From positions 1 through 19,006 of the forward strand of contig JASHTE010000316.1 in NCBI GenBank assembly GCA_030040695.1: 19,006 bases of DNA. Reading direction: 5' to 3'. Positions within the stretch are counted from its first letter, which is position 1. Each line of letters starts with the position of its first letter. The DNA comes from Vulcanimicrobiota bacterium. GTDB taxonomy: Bacteria > Vulcanimicrobiota > Vulcanimicrobiia > Vulcanimicrobiales > Vulcanimicrobiaceae. A program made the position numbers and the translations under genes. A model generated the notes under the pieces. That model did no database searches, was not told the origin of the DNA, and worked only from the letters and a program-made list of their open reading frames with translations. Of this stretch, positions 1 to 8,588 are shown in pieces.

Positions 1-1097
1 CGCAGTCGTTTGAGCCTGCACACGGAGGAGGGCCACGATGGATCACCGAGCTCGCGTACGGACTTGCTGAACGGGGTCATGGCGTCCGCGTCTTGACCAA
101 GCAGTTCCCCGGCTACCACGGCACACGCGAGCCGAAGCCGAATATCACGATCAAGCATCTCCCGCTGTTCCTCGTGCGCGGAAGCCCGATATTCACGCGC
201 CGCCTCCTCGACGAGGAGACACGGAGCTTCGAGCCGGACGTGATTCAGACGAGCGCACCGAGCCTGACCGACCTGCTCATGCCGAACGCAAAACGGTATC
301 GCGCTCCGTACGTTACGATGTTCCATGCGCAGCTCGGTGCATCGCTGCCCGCGAAGGTGGTGCAGGGCCTCAACATCTATCGCCTGCGGCGAGGAGAATG
401 GAAGAAGATCGTTGTGAGCACTGACTACTGGAAGAGATGGCTCGTCGACCGAGGGGTGCGCGGCTCCTCGCTGGAGGAGATTCCGCCGACGGTTTCACGC
501 ATCTTTGCGTCGGGGCCGGTGCGCGGTATGCGGCGCGAGCGCGGGCATCTCTTGTTCGTGGGTGGACTCGCGAGCGTGCAGAGCTACAAACGTTTCGACC
601 TGCTGCTCGAAGCTTGTTCCGAGGTATTGACGCAGGCGCCGGAGCTCGACTGGCACTTGAGCGTCGTCGGCGATGGGAATCTTCGCGCAGGATACGAGCG
701 CGAAGCCGTGGCGAGAGGCTTGAACAAGCACGTGCGGTTCCTTGGATCAATCGATGACGAGCGACTGCACCTGCTCTACTCGCAGGCAGCGCGAATGGTG
801 CTTGCCTCCTCCGACGTCCGTGAGGGATGGGGTGTCGTCTTGGCGGAGGCGCTCTGCTGCGGTTGTCCGATCCTCCTCACCGACGGCATAGGCGGAACGA
901 GCACGTTTTCGAAAGCTCCCGGTGCGCTCGTCGCGCCGGCGGGGGACGCCGGCGCCATAGCACGGACGCTCGTCGTTGCGCTGCGACAGGAGCCCGATGG
1001 TCTCGATGCCGAGCGCGAGCGCTTCGGCTCGAGATTCCACGCCGATCGCGGCGTCGAAGCGTTCGAGGAGCTCTACGCGAAATGCCAAGCTTCATAA
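1..1097 (+). CDS. GT4-type glycosyltransferase, 5'-truncated by the window edge
   Basis: The frame is open from base 3 to the TAA at 1095-1097, and its first visible codons already encode family sequence (SFEPAHGGGPRW, then ITELAYGLAERGHGVRVLT). This is the usual GT-B N-terminus with a glycine-rich donor-site loop, so the true start lies a few codons upstream of the window and the in-frame ATG-like starts near 93 are internal. The C-terminal Rossmann half has HLLFVGGLASVQSYKRFDLLLEA and, around 820-852, REGWGVVLAEAL. The latter is the E-x7-E motif of retaining GT4 enzymes, which holds the nucleotide-sugar donor. The likely role is cytoplasmic transfer of a sugar onto a lipid-linked glycan or polysaccharide intermediate. 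Donor and acceptor cannot be read from sequence. The stop overlaps the next gene by 16 nt, so the two are probably co-translated. Confidence 0.88.
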   Translation, partial: QSFEPAHGGGPRWITELAYGLAERGHGVRVLTKQFPGYHGTREPKPNITIKHLPLFLVRGSPIFTRRLLDEETRSFEPDVIQTSAPSLTDLLMPNAKRYRAPYVTMFHAQLGASLPAKVVQGLNIYRLRRGEWKKIVVSTDYWKRWLVDRGVRGSSLEEIPPTVSRIFASGPVRGMRRERGHLLFVGGLASVQSYKRFDLLLEACSEVLTQAPELDWHLSVVGDGNLRAGYEREAVARGLNKHVRFLGSIDDERLHLLYSQAARMVLASSDVREGWGVVLAEALCCGCPILLTDGIGGTSTFSKAPGALVAPAGDAGAIARTLVVALRQEPDGLDAERERFGSRFHADRGVEAFEELYAKCQAS

Positions 1098-1849
1098 GGG
1101 AGAACTACGCGCAGCTCCTCGCATATCGCGAGGAGGGATTGCGAAAGGTCGGCGCCCGCTTCGTCGACGATCTCGAGAAACCGACGTCCCGTTGCTTCTA
1201 TCCGACGGTATGGAACGGCAGACGCGAGTCGTCACTTCCCGCTGTGGCGCTCGGACCATGGCGCGTCTCTGCGGTGGGTCCCTCGATGGTCCTCGGGTTC
1301 GAGGAACTCGAGAGGCGCGGCGTACGTCAGGCCGCGGTCCTCGACGTCGGATCGGCGAAGGGCACATTTCGCGATTACATCGCCCTGCGCGACCCTCGCA
1401 TCGATCTCACGTATGCGGGCGTTGACGTCGCGCGCTTCGCCGTCGACTTCCCCGTCTACGCGAACGCTGCCGAGGTAAAGGGCCGCTTCGACCTCATCTT
1501 CATGAGCGAGGTCGTGGAGCACATGCCCGCCGACGACTTCGTGCAGGAATATCTTCAAGCGTTCCCACGGCTGCTGGCCTCAGACGGTGCGCTGCTCGTC
1601 AGCACGCCGAATCCGCTGGCCCCGGGCGTTCTCGATCGCGACGTCACGCATTGCCAGCACTATCCCTGGTTCGACCTCTACGCGCTCCTGCGGTTCTACT
1701 TCGGTGAGGTGGACGTCGTGCGCACGCGGTTCATCCATACACCGCGACGCCTCTTCTTGCAGCCCATCAGGCGCGTGCTCTCGTATCTGCTCGAGATCGA
1801 CTGGTGCGAGGGCATCACGCTGACGGCGCGGCGACCCCTAAAAACATAG
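1082..1849 (+). CDS. Class I SAM-dependent methyltransferase
   Basis: A 255-residue protein. I chose the ATG at 1082 because it follows a GAGGAG at 1065-1070; the frame is open much further upstream, but that stretch overlaps the glycosyltransferase in another frame and reads as Arg-rich shadow sequence. Motif I is LDVGSAKG (about residues 87-94), a slightly unusual glycine loop. DLIFMSEVVEHMP (about 137-149) is the acidic post-I/motif II region and is followed by LLASDGALLVSTPNP, the typical motif III strand of Methyltransf_11/_23 enzymes. Because it overlaps the glycosyltransferase, a role in methylating a surface sugar or glycan is likely, but the acceptor is unknown. No membrane segment is obvious. 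It is the last gene of its unit; the next gene starts 132 bases on. Confidence 0.85.
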   Translation: MPSFIRENYAQLLAYREEGLRKVGARFVDDLEKPTSRCFYPTVWNGRRESSLPAVALGPWRVSAVGPSMVLGFEELERRGVRQAAVLDVGSAKGTFRDYIALRDPRIDLTYAGVDVARFAVDFPVYANAAEVKGRFDLIFMSEVVEHMPADDFVQEYLQAFPRLLASDGALLVSTPNPLAPGVLDRDVTHCQHYPWFDLYALLRFYFGEVDVVRTRFIHTPRRLFLQPIRRVLSYLLEIDWCEGITLTARRPLKT

Positions 1850-1936
1850 GGTGCTTACGCGGGGTTATGTAGACTTTTAACAGTTAGCATGCGCTGCGCC
1901 CCCTAGCGAATCCGCGAAACCTGCTATGCTCGCAGG

Positions 1937-1956
1937 AGCGGCGCTTCGCCGCTTTT
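1937..1956 (+). terminator. GC-rich hairpin followed by TTTT
   Basis: GCGGCG (1938-1943), a CTT loop and CGCCGC (1947-1952) form a perfect stem that can extend by A1937-T1953 and is followed by four T residues. It may be a short intrinsic terminator for the methyltransferase gene. It lies only about 26 nt before the GTG of the next gene, and an extended -10-like TGCTATGCT sits just upstream at 1922-1930 with no matching -35. It could therefore instead be a 5' leader hairpin of the lipoprotein transcript. The T run is short, so termination strength is uncertain. I see nothing else in the 1850-1981 gap. Confidence 0.4.
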
Positions 1957-1981
1957 CTGCGCTACATGGGGGTGTAGTACG

Positions 1982-4600
1982 GTGGTTTCGCGAGGGATAG
2001 CGTTTTTCGGCACGGCGCTGCTGCTGGTCGGCATCGTGGGCTGCAAGGGCGCAAGCAGCGTCCTGCCTACGGCGTCGGCGGCCTCCTCGTCGTCGTCGTC
2101 AAAAATGTCGGCAGTCGCGCCACCGATGACGTTGACGAAGCCGCAGTCGGTTTCTCCAGGGTCGATCACGCCTGCGCCGATGGTGCAGACGCCCGTGTTG
2201 GCGGCGAGCGCAATGACGTCTCCGGTGAGAGCGAAGCCGATGCAGACCATCTCGCAGACAAACTGGACGCAGCTCCCCGGTGCGGCCTCAGAGGTAGTAG
2301 CGAGCCCCGACGGCTCCCTGTGGGTCCTGTCGAACGAGCCCAGCGGCACGGACAAGTACATCTGGCACTACGTGGACGGTTCGTGGACGAACATCACCGG
2401 TGAAGCAGCGCAGTTGGCGGTGAGCCCGTCGGGTGCGTTGTACGCGCTGAACTCGAGCGGCGGTATCTACTCTTGGAGTGGAAGCAGCTGGACAGCGCTG
2501 GCAGGCGGCGCAAGTTCTCTGACGGTAGCGGCGGACAGCTCGCTCTACGTAATTTCGAACGGCGGATCCGGAGCGATCTGGCATTATACGAGCGGGACGT
2601 GGACGCAGTTACCCGGCGCCGGAGCAACTCTCGAGGCATCGTGGGATCCGAACAGCTACTCGACGCCCGGCGGGACGGTTTCGAAGGGCGGCTTCTACGT
2701 GCTGAACTCATCGGGATACATTTATTACGGCAACTCGAATGGCAGCTACGTCGCCTTTACGGGTCAGGCCACCGCGATCGCGCCGACGATCGACGGCGGT
2801 TTCTTCGTGCTGTCGTATCCTGCGAACGAGTCGACGGGCACGCCGATTTGGTACTACAATTTGTCCTCGCCGGGCTGGACGGAAGAGGGCGGCGCGGCAC
2901 TGGACATCTCGGCGAACGATGCGCAGTTCTATGTGTTGAGCTCCTCGGGCGCGATCTATGAGTCGTCGATTAGCGGCTCGGGGCGCGCAGCAGGCTCCGG
3001 CACGGCGCTCTCAGGCCCGCTCTATCCATCGGATGGGTTGACGGACGACGGTTACGGACCGGTCGACGTTGCCGAGAACTGGAACTTCCCGGTGCAAGAC
3101 GGGTACGACGGAACGGGGGAGACCATCGCGCTCGTCATGGACTCCGCGACCTCGTGTTGCGGCTCCGGCACCGACGTCGGCGAGTATCTCAGCTACTTCG
3201 AGATCCCGTCGACGAGCCGGACGATAACGACGGAGTCGGTTGACGATGCAAGTGGCACGACAGGCGATCAAGGCGCCGCGACGGTGGACGAAGAGATGAT
3301 CGCAGGCCTCGCACCGGGCGCGAACATCATTCTCTATCAGATTCCGTCGTTCACGCCACAGTACTTGAGCGATGCGTACGAGCAGATTCTCTCCGACGGT
3401 GAGGCGACGGTCGTCGACACACCCGACGCGATCTGCGAGCCGAGCAGCAGCACCATGAGCTCGCTCGACACGGTGATCGCGGGCGGCGCGCAGAGCGGCG
3501 TCGCGTTCGTCGCTCTCAGCGGTTTGTCCGGCGACGCGTGTTACGATTACCTATCCGGGGAGTACGTTCTCGGCGCGAGCTATCCGGCGAGCGATCCCAA
3601 CGTCATCGGCGTGGGCGGCACGGAGAACTATCCTTCGAGCGGCACGGACGAAGTGACGAGCCAACAGGTTTGGAACGACGACGAGTGCGGCATCGGCCAA
3701 TGCGCGAGTGGAGGAGGCGTCTCCGGCTATTGGCCGACGCCGGCATTCCAGAACGGATTGTACGACGCGGCGTCATCGACGTATCGTAACGTGCCCGATG
3801 TGGCGATGCCCGGCGATTGGGTCGCGGGGTACGTCGAGGGTTCTTGGGGCCCATGGCTCGCGGTGAACGACGAAGAGTTTGCGGCGCTCATGGCCGAGGT
3901 ATACGAATACTGCGGCACGTCGATCGAAAACCCGATCACGGTTCCGTACTTCGTCTATCAGACGTCGGGGTATACGAGCGCGAACAGCGGCGCTGCGTTC
4001 GTCGCCGTAACGAGCGGCAATAACCAGTACGGGTCGAACACACCGTATTACAGCGCTCCTTCGCCGTCCGGATACAACGACGCGACTGGTATCGGCGTTC
4101 CGCTGGGCGGCCAGTTCGCGGAGCAGACGTGCCCGAGCAATCAGCCGGCGGCAGGGTTGCAGAGGCCGTTCATTACGAAGAGCTCCACCGCGGCGCAGGG
4201 CGAAGCGGCGCCCCTCTCACTGAACGTCACGCCGAGGCTCGCCGGTCTCGCAGACGAGGGCGAGAGAGATGCAGCCGCCCAGACGCGTATCCAGATCGTT
4301 CTACGACCGACGGCGACGGTGACGAGCGATGAGCAACGCGTCGTGAAGACATTGCAAAGTGCCGGCTTCACGATCGTGAAGACGTTCCGCAACGCGCTCG
4401 TCGTCGACGCGCAAGCATCAAGCGCTACCGTCGAGAGTTTCTTCGCGACGCGAATAGACGATGTCTCGGAGGGACGTTATGGAGTCCGGTACATGCCGGT
4501 GTCACCTGCAATCGTTCCCGCTTCGCTCGCGCCGTACGTTGCGGGACTCAGTCTCGATAACGTCGCACTCGGGCAAGTTTCGGGAGTACGCGGTCGCTAG
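1982..4600 (+). CDS. Lipoprotein with tectonin-like propeller and degenerate sedolisin (S53) domain: predicted pseudoprotease
   Basis: 872 residues from a GTG; no better start lies nearby. The order is: type II signal peptide with lipobox IVGC (Cys21), Ser/Pro-rich linker to about 93, six or so W-x-x-L-P-G / GSLWVLSN-type tectonin propeller blades (about 94-332), an S53-like domain (about 356-717), and a C-terminal module (about 768-862) resembling the S53 activation propeptide. The fold markers APGANIILYQIPS, SYPASDPNVIGVGGT, GGGVSGYW and YRNVPDVAMPG are clear. The catalytic positions are mostly lost: the Glu is Ala432 (the Asp is kept as D436), the oxyanion Asp is Leu515, the GTSxAxP serine motif is absent (about 3848-3890) and the Ca-site Asp is Ala675. 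It is probably membrane-anchored outside the cytoplasm and may bind ligands or partners rather than cleave. A near-identical layout follows 21 nt downstream. Confidence 0.85.
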   Translation: MVSRGIAFFGTALLLVGIVGCKGASSVLPTASAASSSSSSKMSAVAPPMTLTKPQSVSPGSITPAPMVQTPVLAASAMTSPVRAKPMQTISQTNWTQLPGAASEVVASPDGSLWVLSNEPSGTDKYIWHYVDGSWTNITGEAAQLAVSPSGALYALNSSGGIYSWSGSSWTALAGGASSLTVAADSSLYVISNGGSGAIWHYTSGTWTQLPGAGATLEASWDPNSYSTPGGTVSKGGFYVLNSSGYIYYGNSNGSYVAFTGQATAIAPTIDGGFFVLSYPANESTGTPIWYYNLSSPGWTEEGGAALDISANDAQFYVLSSSGAIYESSISGSGRAAGSGTALSGPLYPSDGLTDDGYGPVDVAENWNFPVQDGYDGTGETIALVMDSATSCCGSGTDVGEYLSYFEIPSTSRTITTESVDDASGTTGDQGAATVDEEMIAGLAPGANIILYQIPSFTPQYLSDAYEQILSDGEATVVDTPDAICEPSSSTMSSLDTVIAGGAQSGVAFVALSGLSGDACYDYLSGEYVLGASYPASDPNVIGVGGTENYPSSGTDEVTSQQVWNDDECGIGQCASGGGVSGYWPTPAFQNGLYDAASSTYRNVPDVAMPGDWVAGYVEGSWGPWLAVNDEEFAALMAEVYEYCGTSIENPITVPYFVYQTSGYTSANSGAAFVAVTSGNNQYGSNTPYYSAPSPSGYNDATGIGVPLGGQFAEQTCPSNQPAAGLQRPFITKSSTAAQGEAAPLSLNVTPRLAGLADEGERDAAAQTRIQIVLRPTATVTSDEQRVVKTLQSAGFTIVKTFRNALVVDAQASSATVESFFATRIDDVSEGRYGVRYMPVSPAIVPASLAPYVAGLSLDNVALGQVSGVRGR

Positions 4601-4621
4601 AAAGGGTCCGCAGCAGACTCC

Positions 4622-7333
4622 TTGAAAAAATCTGTCACTGTGCCTTCGAGGGCCATGCTTGCATTGCTCTGCTGCATCGCAGCTCTTGCCGCGTGCAAGG
4701 GCGCAAACAGTATTGTTCCCGCTTCGAGTAGCGGAACGAGCGGCATGTCGGCGATTGCGCCGCCGATGCCGCTGACGAAACCCGAGTCCGTCTCCCCTGG
4801 TTCGATCATGCCCGCGCCGATGGCGCAGACGTCTACGTTAGCGGCGAGCGCGATGGTGTCGCCCCAAGGCAGGGCGAAGACGATGGAGACAATCTCATCG
4901 ACGAGCTGGACGCAGGTTCCCGGTTCGGCATCGGAAGTCGTGGCGAGCCCTGACGGCTCGCTCTGGGTCTTGTCGAACGAGCCGAGCGGTTCGAACAAGT
5001 ACGTCTGGCACTACGTGAACGGATCGTGGACGAACATCACGGGCGAGGCGTCGCAGTTGGCGGTAAGCCCATCCGGTGGATTGTACGCGCTCAATTCGAG
5101 CGGCGGCGTCTACTCGTGGAACGGCAGCAGCTGGAATGCGCTGGCGGGCGGCGCGAGCTCGCTGACGGTCGCGGCGGATGGTTCGCTGTACGTGATTTCG
5201 AACGGCGGCTCCGGCGCGATCTGGCATTACTCGAACGGGACCTGGACGCAGTTGCCGGGATCCGGAGAGACGGTGGAGGCCAACTGGGATCCGAACAGTT
5301 ACTCGACGCCCGGGGGAACCGTTTCGCCGAACGGATTCTACGTGCTGAACTCGTCAGGGTACGTGTACTATGGAACCTCGAGTGGGAGCTACGTCGCGTT
5401 TACGGGTCAAGCAACGGCGCTGGCGCCGACGATCGACGGCGGCTTCTTCGCGCTCTCGTATCCTGCGAACGATTCGAGCGGTACGCCCATTTGGTACTAC
5501 AACCTGGCATCGCCGGGGTGGACGGAAGAGGGCGGCGCGGCGATCGACATCTCGGCGAATGATGCGTCGCTCTACGTTTTGAGCGCGTCGGACGCGATTT
5601 ATGAGTCGTCGATCAGCGGCTCAGGGCGCTCGGCGGGTCCGGGTAGCGCACTCGACGGGCCGCTCTACGGCGGCGCGGTGAACGGATGCGGCGGCGATTC
5701 TGACGTCGTGTGCGACGGCTACGGTCCGACCGACGTTGCGGAGAAGCTCGATTATCCGGTGCAGCAAGGCTACGACGGTACCGGTGAGACCGTCGCGATC
5801 GTCATCGACTCGACGCCCGCTTCGAGCGACGTGAGCGAGTATCTCAGCTACAACGACACACCGTCGAGAAGCCGCACACTCTCGGTGGAAAATGTCGAAG
5901 GCGGGGTCTCGAATAGCGATGATAAGATCGAGGCGACGCTCGACGAAGAGACCATCGCAGGCCTAGCGCCGGGCGCAAACGTGAAGATTTACGCGGTTCC
6001 GAGCCTCACCGTGTCGTACATTGACGACGCGTACAACGCGATCATCTCCGATGGTGTCGCGAAGGTCGCGAGCTCGTCGTTCGGCGCTTGCGAATCGGGC
6101 TATGCGTCCGAGGATCTCATACCGGCGATGGACGCCATCCTCGCCGAAGGGGCGCAGGAGGGGATTGCATTTACCGCCTCTTCCGGAGACACCGGCAATA
6201 CCTGCTACTACGACTCGAACGACTATCCCGTGGGAGTTTCGTATCCCGCAAGCGATCCGAACGTCACCGGAGTCGGTGGGACCGAAACCTATCCATCCAA
6301 CCCCGACGAGCTGACGAATCCAGTCGTCTGGAACGACGATTACTGCGACAGCTACTGCGCCGGCGGCGGCGGCGTCTCGGCGTATTTCAGCGTGCCGCAG
6401 TTCCAACTCGGCATCGCGAGCGCCATGAGCTCGGGCTGCACCGCGTGCACCGGGTTCTCGACGTCGTACCGAAACGTCCCCGACGTCTCCGAGCCGGCGG
6501 AGTACGTCTCGATCTATGAGGGCGGTGCCTGGGGTCTCGAGGCTGGAACATCGTGGGCGGCTCCGGAGTACGCGGCGCTGATGGCCGAAGTCTATGAGTA
6601 TTGCGGAACGTCCGTTGCGAATCCGGTAACGCTCCCGTACTACGTCTACAGCCAGTCCGGCTACAATGCGTTCATCGACGTGTCGAGCGGTAACGACGAT
6701 TTTGCCTATGGAAGCTCCGGCTCACCGACGCCGGCGCCGGGGCCGTACTACGATGCGGGAACCGGCCCGGATGCCGCGAGCGGCATCGGCGTGCCGCTCG
6801 GATCGGACTTTGCGAACGCGGCCTGCCCGAGCAACGAACCAGCTGCAGTAGTCGAGAGGCCGTACATCGGCACCGCGGCGATCGAGCAGCACGCGGCCGC
6901 TGCGCCGACCATGGTTGACGTGCGTCCGCGAGTGCGTGGGCTCATCGATGAGGGAGAGCGGGACTCGAATGCGACGACACCGGTCCAAATCGTGCTGCGT
7001 CCGACGTCGACGCTCGCCAGCGACGAGCAGAGTCTCGTGCAGACGTTGCAGAGCGCCGGCTTCACCGTCGTGCGGCGCTTCTCTAATCATCTCATCGTCG
7101 ACGCAGAGGCACCGAGTGGCACGGTAGAGAGCTTCTTCTCGACGCAGATGCACAACGTCTCGCAGGGAAGCTACGGCATGCGCTATATGCCGGCGACGAC
7201 GGCGGTAATTCCCGCCTCGATCGCCGCGTCCACGGCAGGGATCGTGCTCGACGACGTGGTTACGATGTTCGCCCCCAAGCCGATACAGCTTAGACCTTTC
7301 GTTTCGAAGGCAACGGTACGCGGGCGGCCGTAG
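4622..7333 (+). CDS. Lipoprotein with tectonin-like propeller and intact sedolisin (S53) serine-carboxyl peptidase domain
   Basis: 903 residues from a TTG. This start supplies the Lys-Lys n-region before a hydrophobic core and the lipobox LAAC (Cys25); the next ATG would remove the basic residues. A low-complexity linker leads to tectonin-like blades (about 95-335), the S53 domain (about 365-738), and a C-terminal propeptide-like module (about 788-880) beginning IVLRP and containing LQSAGFTVV, TVESFFST and VIPASI. The catalytic set matches kumamolisin/sedolisin: E437 and D441 (EATLDEE), oxyanion D523 (ASSGD), and S644 in GTSWAAP. FIDVSSGN (D686) and DAASGIGVPLG match the Ca-binding end of the family. 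Cysteines in the S53 part suggest disulfides and export. It is probably an acid-type endopeptidase anchored at the cell envelope. Co-transcription with the inactive paralogue upstream is likely from the 21 nt gap. Confidence 0.88.
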   Translation: MKKSVTVPSRAMLALLCCIAALAACKGANSIVPASSSGTSGMSAIAPPMPLTKPESVSPGSIMPAPMAQTSTLAASAMVSPQGRAKTMETISSTSWTQVPGSASEVVASPDGSLWVLSNEPSGSNKYVWHYVNGSWTNITGEASQLAVSPSGGLYALNSSGGVYSWNGSSWNALAGGASSLTVAADGSLYVISNGGSGAIWHYSNGTWTQLPGSGETVEANWDPNSYSTPGGTVSPNGFYVLNSSGYVYYGTSSGSYVAFTGQATALAPTIDGGFFALSYPANDSSGTPIWYYNLASPGWTEEGGAAIDISANDASLYVLSASDAIYESSISGSGRSAGPGSALDGPLYGGAVNGCGGDSDVVCDGYGPTDVAEKLDYPVQQGYDGTGETVAIVIDSTPASSDVSEYLSYNDTPSRSRTLSVENVEGGVSNSDDKIEATLDEETIAGLAPGANVKIYAVPSLTVSYIDDAYNAIISDGVAKVASSSFGACESGYASEDLIPAMDAILAEGAQEGIAFTASSGDTGNTCYYDSNDYPVGVSYPASDPNVTGVGGTETYPSNPDELTNPVVWNDDYCDSYCAGGGGVSAYFSVPQFQLGIASAMSSGCTACTGFSTSYRNVPDVSEPAEYVSIYEGGAWGLEAGTSWAAPEYAALMAEVYEYCGTSVANPVTLPYYVYSQSGYNAFIDVSSGNDDFAYGSSGSPTPAPGPYYDAGTGPDAASGIGVPLGSDFANAACPSNEPAAVVERPYIGTAAIEQHAAAAPTMVDVRPRVRGLIDEGERDSNATTPVQIVLRPTSTLASDEQSLVQTLQSAGFTVVRRFSNHLIVDAEAPSGTVESFFSTQMHNVSQGSYGMRYMPATTAVIPASIAASTAGIVLDDVVTMFAPKPIQLRPFVSKATVRGRP

Positions 7334-7352
7334 TCATCGCTCGGGACCGAGC

Positions 7353-8588
7353 GTGACTACTATCCTCTCTTGCCGCGTCTGCGCGGCGCCGGTGACGCGC
7401 AATTTTTGCGATTTGGGTGAAAGCCCGCTCGCGAACGCGTACTTGCCCGCAACCGCCGAGGCGATCGGAGCGGAGCCAAGATTTCCTCTGCATGCGTACG
7501 TCTGTGACCGGTGCCTGCTCGTGCAAGTCGGCGCTTTTGCACCGCCCGAGCAGATCTTCGGTGAGTACGCGTACTTCTCGTCGTTCTCGAGCTCGTGGCT
7601 CGAGCATGCGAGAACATACGTCGAGAGCATCGTGCCGCGGCTCGGGCTCGGTGTGAGCTCGCTCGTCGTCGAGGTCGCGAGCAACGACGGATACCTCCTA
7701 CAGTACTTTTTAGAGCGCGGTGTTCCGGTACTCGGCGTCGAGCCGGCGGCGAACGTCGCGGCGGTCGCCACGGAGAAGGGCGTGCGTACGGAGGCGCGGT
7801 TCTTCGGTGTCGAGGCGGCGCGGGAGCTGCGCGACCGGTACGGCGCAGCCGACCTGCTCGTGGCGAACAACGTCATCGCGCACGTCCCCGATCTCCACGA
7901 TTTCATCGACGGCATGCGCTTCATGCTCGCCGATGACGGCACGGCGACGATCGAGTTCCCGCACCTCCTCCGCCTGGTCGAGGGCGGGCTCTTTGACACC
8001 ATCTACCACGAGCACTTTTCCTACTTCTCGCTCCATACGCTCGAGCGCGCGCTCTCGATGCACGAGCTCGCCGTGGTCGATCTTGAAGAGCTGGAAACGC
8101 ACGGCGGCTCGCTCCGTCTGTTCGTTCGACATGCCGGCTCCGCGCCGGGTCCCTCGGCGCACGTCGAGGCGTTTCGCGCACGCGAAGTCGAGCGAAGACT
8201 GCTCGAGACGCGTACATACGACGCGTTTCAAGGCGTCGCCGAACGTAAGCGCGGTGACGTACGCGACTGGCTCGCGCAGCTACGAGCGGAGGGAAAGCGC
8301 ATTGCTTGCTACGGCGCGCCGGCGAAAGGCAACACGCTGCTCAACTTCTGCGGCCTCGGCGTGCACGATATTCCATACACGGTGGACAAGAGCCCGTACA
8401 AGCAGCGGCATGTACTTCCCGGCAGCCACATTCCGATCGAGGCGCCGGAGCATCTGCGCGACGATCGCCCCGATGTCGTCTGGATTCTTCCGTGGAACTT
8501 GCGCGACGAGATCGCACGCGAAATCGCGTACGTGCGCGAGTGGGGCGCGCAGCTCGCCGTCGCCATGCCGGAGCTACGCGGGGCTTGA
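7353..8588 (+). CDS. Sugar C-methyltransferase (NovU/TcaB9/TylC3-like)
   Basis: 411 residues from a GTG, the standard length of the family (Methyltransf_13, class I core, Methyltransf_14). Four cysteines, C7/C10 and C51/C54, form the N-terminal zinc site (CRVC and CDRC). The SAM loop is EVASNDGYLL with E107 and D112. Y218-H-E-H221 in IYHEHFSYFS matches the Tyr/His pair implicated in proton abstraction in TcaB9. THGGSLR and the C-terminal CYGAPAKGNTLLNF, VDKSPYKQ and PWNLRDEI blocks are also typical. Known members C-methylate NDP-4-keto-deoxysugars, usually at C3, giving branched sugars. The NDP carrier here is unknown; the nearest sugar-nucleotide genes (gmd, rmd) are GDP-type. It starts 19 nt after the protease gene, and its stop lies inside the promoter of the next gene. 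Confidence 0.9.
   Translation: MTTILSCRVCAAPVTRNFCDLGESPLANAYLPATAEAIGAEPRFPLHAYVCDRCLLVQVGAFAPPEQIFGEYAYFSSFSSSWLEHARTYVESIVPRLGLGVSSLVVEVASNDGYLLQYFLERGVPVLGVEPAANVAAVATEKGVRTEARFFGVEAARELRDRYGAADLLVANNVIAHVPDLHDFIDGMRFMLADDGTATIEFPHLLRLVEGGLFDTIYHEHFSYFSLHTLERALSMHELAVVDLEELETHGGSLRLFVRHAGSAPGPSAHVEAFRAREVERRLLETRTYDAFQGVAERKRGDVRDWLAQLRAEGKRIACYGAPAKGNTLLNFCGLGVHDIPYTVDKSPYKQRHVLPGSHIPIEAPEHLRDDRPDVVWILPWNLRDEIAREIAYVREWGAQLAVAMPELRGA

Noticed and set aside
827..1081. Upstream extension of the class I methyltransferase to 827
   Set aside because: The added residues are Arg-rich and overlap the glycosyltransferase C-terminus in another frame; the ATG at 1082 has a ribosome-binding site and begins normal-looking protein.
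93..1097. ATG-like codon near 93 as the glycosyltransferase start
   Set aside because: The codons before it already encode the conserved GT-B N-terminal strand and glycine loop, so the gene begins before the window.
1982..4600. Calling the first sedolisin-like gene a pseudogene
   Set aside because: The frame is uninterrupted, the signal peptide, propeller and C-terminal module are intact, and only catalytic positions are lost, which fits a maintained inactive paralogue better.
1982..7333. Recent nucleotide-level tandem duplication
   Set aside because: The two genes differ at many silent positions throughout, so they are old paralogues rather than a fresh repeat.
7334..8002. Minus-strand open frame of 222 codons opposite the C-methyltransferase gene
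   Set aside because: Ser/Arg-rich low-complexity translation with no family features; the plus strand encodes a complete, motif-rich enzyme.
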